Shown in pieces: positions 6,197 through 10,348 of a DNA stretch of 10,348 bases (its first letter is position 1; the number at the start of each line of letters is the position of its first letter). This DNA is from Actinomycetota bacterium (GTDB lineage Bacteria; Actinomycetota; Actinomycetes; Nanopelagicales; Nanopelagicaceae), in assembly GCA_009697555.1 (NCBI GenBank), contig WLQV01000019.1, positions 1 through 10,348 on the forward strand. The letters are read 5' to 3'. The notes under the pieces were generated by a model, which made no database searches, was not told the origin of the DNA, and was given only the letters and a program-made list of their open reading frames with translations. The translations under genes were made by a program, and so were the position numbers.

Positions 6197-7636
6197 CTAC
6201 TTTGCCCAACTTTCAGACTCCCACTTATTGTCCTTAACTGCTTGCTTTGCACCGTCTGTCCAGTTTGACTGGAGAGTTGCAGTGGTTTCAGCAAGTGTCT
6301 TGGTACCAAGTAGAAGACCATCGAAGATGGAGCGAACAGTGTTACCTGGTGCTTCTGCTGGTGCATAGATGTACTGAGGCTTACCCCATTCACCACCTGC
6401 ACCAAGATCTACACCGGAGGAAACTCCCTTAATTGGTGAGATACCGCCAGATGCGCCAGCCCACTTCAATCCTTGCTTACCGCCGAGGAATTGAAGGAAC
6501 TTGATAGCAGCTGCCAATTTATCTCCCTTAGTTGAAATAGGGATCATGTAAGAAGTTCCACCGACGCCAATACCCCAACGTGCATCATGACCAGGTGATG
6601 CTGAATCAGCAGCAGTGTCAACAGTTGGGAATGGGAAGATGGTGGACTTGAACTTAGCTGCGTTCAATGATGCGAGGCCGAATGAAACGCCCCATGTCAT
6701 TGCAGCGCGACCTGCGAAGAAGTCATCGTATGCAGTAACTGCACCGTTGTTGTTGGTGATACCTGACCAGTTTTCAGTGGCGCAGTTATCAACAAACTTC
6801 TTCAACATTACGAGTGATGCTTGAACTTTTGGATCAGTGGCCTTCAATGAACCACTCAAGATCGCCTTTGTTGTCGACTTGTTAGTGATTGAAGTTCCAT
6901 TGGCACCAGCAGTTCCATCTGTCTTGAACACATCAAGTGCTGTGTAAGCATCTTGCATGTAGATAGATGAAATTACGCGCCATGTCCAAGCGATTGGCAA
7001 GAATGAGTTATCCCAGCCCCAAGGTGCAACACCGATCTTCTTAAACTTTGTGCAAGCATCGAAGAGTTGAGTGAAGGTCTTGACTGGAAGAGTCACGCCT
7101 GCTTTAGCAGCGAGATCCTTGTTAGCGAAAACACCAATACCAATAAGGTTGAATGGAATGTATTCGATATTTCCATTGCCATTGATTGTTCCGGCAGCAT
7201 ATCCGAAGTACTTGCTATCGAATGAATCGATCCACTTCTTATTGCCAGTGATGTATGGGTTTGGCTTCTTGAGATCTGCATCAAGCTTGTAAACCATATC
7301 TGGTGTGTACTTTGCTTGGTTGAAGACTAGGTCGCCAGCAGTTCCGGCAGCCAACTGAGTTGAGTTGGTCTGGTAGAAAGAGCTAAGTGGCTGTACCACT
7401 GTCTTCACAGTGATGTTTGGCTCGGCCTTCTTGAAATCAGCAATTAGCTGATCCCATTCTTTACCGAATGACTTTGCGTTGTTGTTCCATTGGTTTGGAC
7501 CACGCAACTCAATTGTCACTTTCTTTCCCTTATAGAATCCTGCAGCATTTGCTTGGCTGACTCCAACAAGAGTCATCGCAGTTGCAACGCTGAGGACGGT
7601 TACTGAAGAAAGAATGCGCAATGTATTCTTTTTCAT
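6197..7636 (-). CDS. ABC sugar transporter substrate-binding protein (family 1)
   Basis: This 479-residue protein begins with a Sec signal peptide: charged MKKNTLR, a hydrophobic core to about residue 25, then SQANA-A with a likely signal-peptidase I cut near residues 31-32. There is no lipobox cysteine, so unlike most Gram-positive binding proteins it is not an obvious lipoprotein. The mature part has the build of family 1 extracellular solute-binding proteins, with an early KKVTIELRG strand, FGKEWDQLIADFKKAEPNITV, AAGTAGDLVF and a mid-protein FFAGRAAMTWG segment. It would bind a mono- or oligosaccharide outside the membrane and deliver it to the divergently encoded permeases. The ATG is supported by AAGGAG 4 bp upstream. 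A hairpin terminator follows the gene. Two cysteines, in FDACTKF and DNCATEN, could form a disulfide. The ligand cannot be stated from sequence alone. Confidence 0.92.
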   Translation of the reverse strand: MKKNTLRILSSVTVLSVATAMTLVGVSQANAAGFYKGKKVTIELRGPNQWNNNAKSFGKEWDQLIADFKKAEPNITVKTVVQPLSSFYQTNSTQLAAGTAGDLVFNQAKYTPDMVYKLDADLKKPNPYITGNKKWIDSFDSKYFGYAAGTINGNGNIEYIPFNLIGIGVFANKDLAAKAGVTLPVKTFTQLFDACTKFKKIGVAPWGWDNSFLPIAWTWRVISSIYMQDAYTALDVFKTDGTAGANGTSITNKSTTKAILSGSLKATDPKVQASLVMLKKFVDNCATENWSGITNNNGAVTAYDDFFAGRAAMTWGVSFGLASLNAAKFKSTIFPFPTVDTAADSASPGHDARWGIGVGGTSYMIPISTKGDKLAAAIKFLQFLGGKQGLKWAGASGGISPIKGVSSGVDLGAGGEWGKPQYIYAPAEAPGNTVRSIFDGLLLGTKTLAETTATLQSNWTDGAKQAVKDNKWESESWAK

Positions 7637-7654
7637 TGTTCTCCTTAAGTGAGG

Positions 7655-7678
7655 GTTCGATCAAAGATCACGAACGTG
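7655..7678. repeat. nested inverted repeats, candidate operator in binding-protein leader
   Basis: GTTC-GATC-AAA-GATC-AC-GAAC (7655-7675) is a near-perfect dyad with two extra bases in one arm. It overlaps a second dyad, CACG-AA-CGTG (7669-7678). They lie 19-42 bp upstream of the leftward binding-protein start, probably within its leader or just past the transcription start. That position suits a repressor operator, or an RNA hairpin affecting expression. No regulator gene is in the window to pair with it. Confidence 0.4.
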
Positions 7679-7783
7679 TGTAGAGCCTAAAAGTCATCTT
7701 GAGACAAGCCAAGGGTCTGGCGAGATAAACTTTTGTTAGATTCACCAGGCTGAACACTTATTTCATCGTTCATTTGACCGAAC

Positions 7784-7809
7784 TTTTTACGCTCACTGGA
7801 GCGAAAAAA
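7784..7809. repeat. symmetrical dyad T5-A-CGCTC-ACTG-GAGCG-A6
   Basis: CGCTC (7790-7794) and GAGCG (7799-7803) flank a 4-base centre and are bordered by five T on the left (one A intervening) and six A on the right. As RNA it resembles a bidirectional intrinsic terminator; as DNA it resembles an operator with A/T-tract flanks. It lies just upstream of the likely rightward -35 box at 7819. The heptamer ACGCTCA in its left arm (7789-7795) recurs at 7821-7827, 32 bp away. Confidence 0.4.
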
Positions 7810-7875
7810 CCATTGGCTTGACGCTCAGAGAGTGCTACCTTGCTTTAACCCAATTTTGCTTGTTCAGGAGAGTGA

Positions 7876-8802
7876 ATGACCGCTAGCCCTGTAGTCGCTA
7901 AAGCAAAAAAGCGACCGCGCAAAATAAAGCCCATGCTCTACTTGGGATTAGTTCCACTCTTTGCAATGTTATTTCTCTTCTCTTACTACCCTGCAATTAA
8001 TGGGCTCTCTAAATCATTCTTCGATTGGAAGTTCATAGCCAAGTCAGATTTCATTGGCTGGGATAACTACCAGAAAATGCTCGGCGATAAAGCTTGGTGG
8101 GAAACCTTCCAACATATTTCACTCGTTTTGTTGGCTGGCGTAACAATTATGTGGTTGCTGCCTCTACTAGCAGTTGAAATGTTGATCTCACTTCGCAACT
8201 CACGCATTCAATACATTCTTCGTACCGCACTTCTCTTCCCACTTGCATTCCCAGTGATTGTCACGATCTACATGTGGGGCTTTATTTACAACCCTAATCA
8301 GGGAATTCTCAATACTTTACTCAAACAGATTGGCTTGGGCTCTCTTGCCCAGAATTGGCTAGGCGATCCTAAGACTGCACTCTGGTCGCTGATCTTCATT
8401 AACTTTCCGTGGATTGCATCGCTGCCATTCTTTGTATTTCTCACCGGTCTACAAAACATCGGCACCGAAATTTTCGAAGCTGCAGCCCTCGATGGTGCTT
8501 CACGATTGCAACGTTTCTTCCTCATCGATCTGCCACTACTTGGCCGTCAATTCCGATTGCTCTTTATTCTCGCAGTCATCAACATTCTTCAATTTGGTGT
8601 CACGGCGCAAGCTCTAACTGAAGGCGGGCCAGATAACGCCACAATGTTCCCAATCTTGCGAATTCTGAACGTTGCATTCCGTGGTGGCGACTGGGGATAT
8701 TCGGCAGCGCTCTCGAGCACGCTCTTCATCATCACATTTTTAGCCAGCGTATTCGTCTTTTTAGTATCACGAGGGGAACGCCAAAATGACAAGTCTCTCT
8801 AG
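7876..8802 (+). CDS. ABC sugar transporter permease, MalF/UgpA type
   Basis: This 308-residue inner-membrane subunit belongs to a CUT1-type carbohydrate importer. A basic cytoplasmic N-terminus (KAKKRPRKIK) precedes the first helix at about residues 20-40, and about six membrane segments follow. The conserved cytoplasmic EAA loop that docks the ATPase is at 201-222, EAAALDGASRLQRFF through IDLPLL, with the invariant glycine at 207. The segment QALTEGGPDNATM near the C-terminus is typical of MalF-like permeases. ATG at 7876 is preceded by AGGAG at good spacing. The last 17 bases overlap the second permease gene in another frame, which implies coupled translation and a heterodimeric channel. 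The cognate binding protein is encoded divergently. No ATP-binding subunit is present nearby. Confidence 0.93.
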   Translation: MTASPVVAKAKKRPRKIKPMLYLGLVPLFAMLFLFSYYPAINGLSKSFFDWKFIAKSDFIGWDNYQKMLGDKAWWETFQHISLVLLAGVTIMWLLPLLAVEMLISLRNSRIQYILRTALLFPLAFPVIVTIYMWGFIYNPNQGILNTLLKQIGLGSLAQNWLGDPKTALWSLIFINFPWIASLPFFVFLTGLQNIGTEIFEAAALDGASRLQRFFLIDLPLLGRQFRLLFILAVINILQFGVTAQALTEGGPDNATMFPILRILNVAFRGGDWGYSAALSSTLFIITFLASVFVFLVSRGERQNDKSL

Positions 8803-9652
8803 CCAACCACTGCGTCGGCCACGGCAAACTCGAGTAAAAATTGAGCAAACTTCTTTAGTTCTCATTCTTTCGCTCATGGCATTTCTTGGATTGTTCCCTT
8901 ACTTATTTATGTTGCTCACTTCATTCAAGAACAACCAACAAATTGTTGATAGCTACTGGGGACTTCCAATTCCAATTCACTTTGAGAATTACGTAGCTGC
9001 CTGGGATCAAACTAGGTACTACTTCCTCACAACATTCACCGTAGTCGCTGCAACTGTCGCAGCGGTCTTACTCCTTGGGCTTCTTAGCGGCTTTATCTTC
9101 GCGCGCTTCTCTTTCTTGGGCCGCAACTTCCTCTTCACTCTCGTGGGCTTACTTCTTATGGTGCCTTCGATCGCCGCTTTGATTCCACTCTTCGTTTTGA
9201 GTAAAGACCTCAAGATGCTCAATACCATCTGGGTTCTGATCATTCCTTCGATCGCCGGCAATGCTGTTCTAGCGGTAATTCTCTTTAAGAACTTTATTGA
9301 AGCCATCCAACAAGAACTCTTCGATGCTGCCCAAGTATTCGGCGCATCTGGCCCACAGATTTTCCGCTACATCGTTGCCCCGCTTTCTTTCCCCATCATC
9401 GGAACAGTCTCGCTGCTGACCATGATCAATGTATGGAATGACTTCTTCTGGCCACTATTAACCGTGACAGATGACAAATTGCGCACTGTTGCAATTGGTA
9501 TTCAATTCTTCCAAGGGCAAAATGCCACTGATTATGGCGGGCTAATGGCCGGTTACACACTTGCAAGCTTGCCGCTGCTAGTGCTCTTTACATTCTTATC
9601 CAAGTACTTCTTGGCCGGTATCTCAGGTGGATTAACCGCTTCAGATAAGTAA
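8786..9652 (+). CDS. ABC sugar transporter permease, MalG/UgpE type
   Basis: This 288-residue protein is the second channel subunit of the importer. The first helix lies at about residues 23-45, followed by SFKNNQQIV and GLPIPIHFENYVAAW, typical of MalG-like proteins. About six membrane segments are present. Its EAA loop is the looser form usual for this subunit, ELFDAAQVFGASGPQIFRYI and then VAPL (177-200), with the conserved glycine at 186. The ATG at 8786 lies inside the end of the first permease gene, and GAGGGGA a few bases upstream can serve as ribosome binding site. The TAA at 9650-9652 is only one base from the 3' end of the opposing tRNA gene, so the rightward message probably runs into tRNA antisense sequence before it ends. 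Confidence 0.93.
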   Translation: MTSLSSQPLRRPRQTRVKIEQTSLVLILSLMAFLGLFPYLFMLLTSFKNNQQIVDSYWGLPIPIHFENYVAAWDQTRYYFLTTFTVVAATVAAVLLLGLLSGFIFARFSFLGRNFLFTLVGLLLMVPSIAALIPLFVLSKDLKMLNTIWVLIIPSIAGNAVLAVILFKNFIEAIQQELFDAAQVFGASGPQIFRYIVAPLSFPIIGTVSLLTMINVWNDFFWPLLTVTDDKLRTVAIGIQFFQGQNATDYGGLMAGYTLASLPLLVLFTFLSKYFLAGISGGLTASDK

Positions 9653-9653
9653 G

Positions 9654-9726
9654 TGGGCCCCGACGGGCTCGAACCGTCGACCCACGGATTAAAAGTCCGT
9701 TGCTCTACCGACTGAGCTAGGGGCCC
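9654..9726 (-). tRNA. tRNA-Lys (anticodon UUU)
   Basis: The minus strand folds as a complete 73-nt cloverleaf. Acceptor arms are GGGCCCC and GGGGCCC with discriminator A. The D arm is GCTC-AGTCGGTAGA-GC. The anticodon stem is ACGGA/TCCGT around loop CTTTTAA, which places TTT at positions 34-36. The T arm is GACGG-TTCGAGC-CCGTC. CCA is not encoded and must be added after transcription. It lies between the Sua5-type gene upstream (41-bp gap) and the second permease, tail to tail. An AT-rich TAAATA a few bases before the 5' end may be a -10 box. Confidence 0.97.
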
Positions 9727-9767
9727 GAATTATTTACGAGTGTGAATCGTAGCGTGTTTTCTTGCGA

Positions 9768-10348
9768 CTACCTGCCGCGCGAAGCGCGCTGTAAACGGTC
9801 GCGAATTGCTGCCGCAAGGTCATCGCCTTCTGGTTGTAGCGCAACGATCTTGCTCAATCCTTTTGCATCGCCAAGTCGAAGTGCTGCATAAAGATCTCTC
9901 GCATACTGCTCGACAGTTCCTGGCGAGGCCAAACGAATTACGCCATTGGGAGTTGGAATTGTGTCCGGTGCAATTAGTCCTTCACCAGGTTCGGCCAGAA
10001 CATCGAGAATAACCGTTGCCTTTGGTGCGTAGTGATTTTCAAGCATTCCAGATGTGCGAATTTCTGTATCAGGATTTTCTGTAACAGAAAGACCTGTGCA
10101 TGTTTCGATCATATCTTTTGTGATTGCACCAAGACGAAGGATCCTCGGTGCACTATGCGTGCAATCGATAATGGTGGATTCAACGCCAACCAGCGATGGG
10201 CCGCCATCGAGTATTCGATCATTAGTATCTAGATACTCACTGAGTTCTTCAGCCACTGCTTGTGCAGTGGTTGGTGAAACATGGCCAAAGCGATTAGCAC
10301 TTGGAGCGGCAATACCTAGGCCGCCGATCTTATGAAATTCATTCAACA
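9768..10348 (-). CDS. L-threonylcarbamoyladenylate synthase, Sua5/YwlC type (C-terminal part)
   Basis: About 193 codons are visible and the gene runs off the right edge. The leftmost TTG near 10346 is an internal leucine codon, not a start. The enzyme makes threonylcarbamoyl-AMP from threonine, bicarbonate and ATP for the t6A37 modification of tRNAs reading ANN codons. Visible YrdC-domain signatures are APSANRFGHVSPTTA (visible residues 14-28), including the S-x-N motif, and DGGPSLVGVESTIID (47-61). A linker GMLENHYAPKA (100-110) leads into a shorter Sua5 C-terminal domain ending in ALRLGDAKGL and AIRDRLQRA. The extra domain distinguishes it from the shorter TsaC form. The start and roughly the first third are missing. 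It lies 41 bp upstream of tRNA-Lys(UUU), whose A37 is itself a t6A target in bacteria; they could be co-transcribed. Confidence 0.93.
   Translation of the reverse strand, partial: LNEFHKIGGLGIAAPSANRFGHVSPTTAQAVAEELSEYLDTNDRILDGGPSLVGVESTIIDCTHSAPRILRLGAITKDMIETCTGLSVTENPDTEIRTSGMLENHYAPKATVILDVLAEPGEGLIAPDTIPTPNGVIRLASPGTVEQYARDLYAALRLGDAKGLSKIVALQPEGDDLAAAIRDRLQRASRGR

Larger units (their letters stand above)
7637..7875. promoter_or_regulatory. divergent control region of the ABC sugar importer
   Basis: This 239-bp gap lies between the leftward binding-protein gene and the rightward permeases and should contain both promoters. Rightward, TTGACG (7819-7824) is a good -35 but no equally good -10 follows (GCTTTA after 18 bp is the nearest). 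The permease ATG has AGGAG about 5 bp upstream. Leftward, TTGTCT, 17 bp, TCTACA (about 7712 down to 7684) is a weak possibility. Several dyads, listed separately, make regulator binding likely. No coding frame is apparent. Confidence 0.55.

Noticed and set aside
9019..9306. 95-codon leftward frame inside the second permease gene
   Set aside because: It is antisense to conserved membrane helices and the EAA loop; its lysine/arginine-rich composition is what antisense of a hydrophobic gene gives.
10340..10348. TTG near the right edge as the start of the Sua5-type gene
   Set aside because: The visible protein begins in the middle of the YrdC domain, just before the APSAN motif, so the TTG is an internal leucine and the gene continues outside the window.
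1..10348. CRISPR array, transposon ends, phage or defence genes
   Set aside because: No regularly spaced repeats, transposase, integrase, nuclease or toxin-antitoxin-like genes were found; every long frame is explained by the listed genes.

Overview
The window reads like a stretch of a small, moderately AT-leaning actinobacterial genome. Genes are tightly packed with abutting or overlapping starts and stops. GTG starts are used alongside ATG, some genes lack a clear Shine-Dalgarno site, and the tRNA gene does not encode CCA. The style resembles freshwater planktonic Actinobacteria such as the acI/Nanopelagicales group. That placement is my inference from gene style; no marker gene here proves it.

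Layout. Bases 1-78 may be the tail of a rightward gene cut by the window edge. Bases 148-597 (minus) encode a small RDD-family membrane protein. A 244-bp gap follows and contains a probable terminator. Bases 842-4081 (minus) form a three-gene operon, transcribed in the order MFS transporter, short-chain dehydrogenase (SDR), and an enolase-superfamily dehydratase that looks like L-rhamnonate dehydratase. A 99-bp divergent promoter region separates it from a second SDR (4181-4942, plus). This SDR converges with a second enolase-superfamily enzyme of the mandelate racemase type (4973-6079, minus). Upstream of that enzyme lies a strong hairpin terminator, then a secreted sugar-binding protein (6197-7636, minus). 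A 239-bp intergenic region carrying several dyad elements separates this from two overlapping ABC sugar permeases (7876-9652, plus). A tRNA-Lys(UUU) gene (minus) ends one base past the second permease. The window closes with the C-terminal part of a Sua5-type threonylcarbamoyl-AMP synthase (minus, truncated at the right edge).

How the parts fit. Bases 842-9652 look like one catabolic neighbourhood for a sugar or sugar acid. A CUT1-type ABC importer and an MFS carrier would handle uptake, and two SDRs and two acid-sugar dehydratases would carry out non-phosphorylative oxidation and dehydration. The best-supported substrate class is a deoxy sugar or its aldonic acid (rhamnonate-like), because the first dehydratase matches the RhmD active-site layout. 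The exact sugar is not determined. No ABC ATPase, lactonase, aldolase, sugar hydrolase or transcriptional regulator is visible, so the pathway must be completed elsewhere. The remaining genes (RDD protein, tRNA-Lys, Sua5) look like ordinary chromosomal flanks. I found no CRISPR array, transposase, integrase, phage gene or defence system, and no clearly novel system; the most open questions are the substrates of the two dehydratases and the regulation of the importer.
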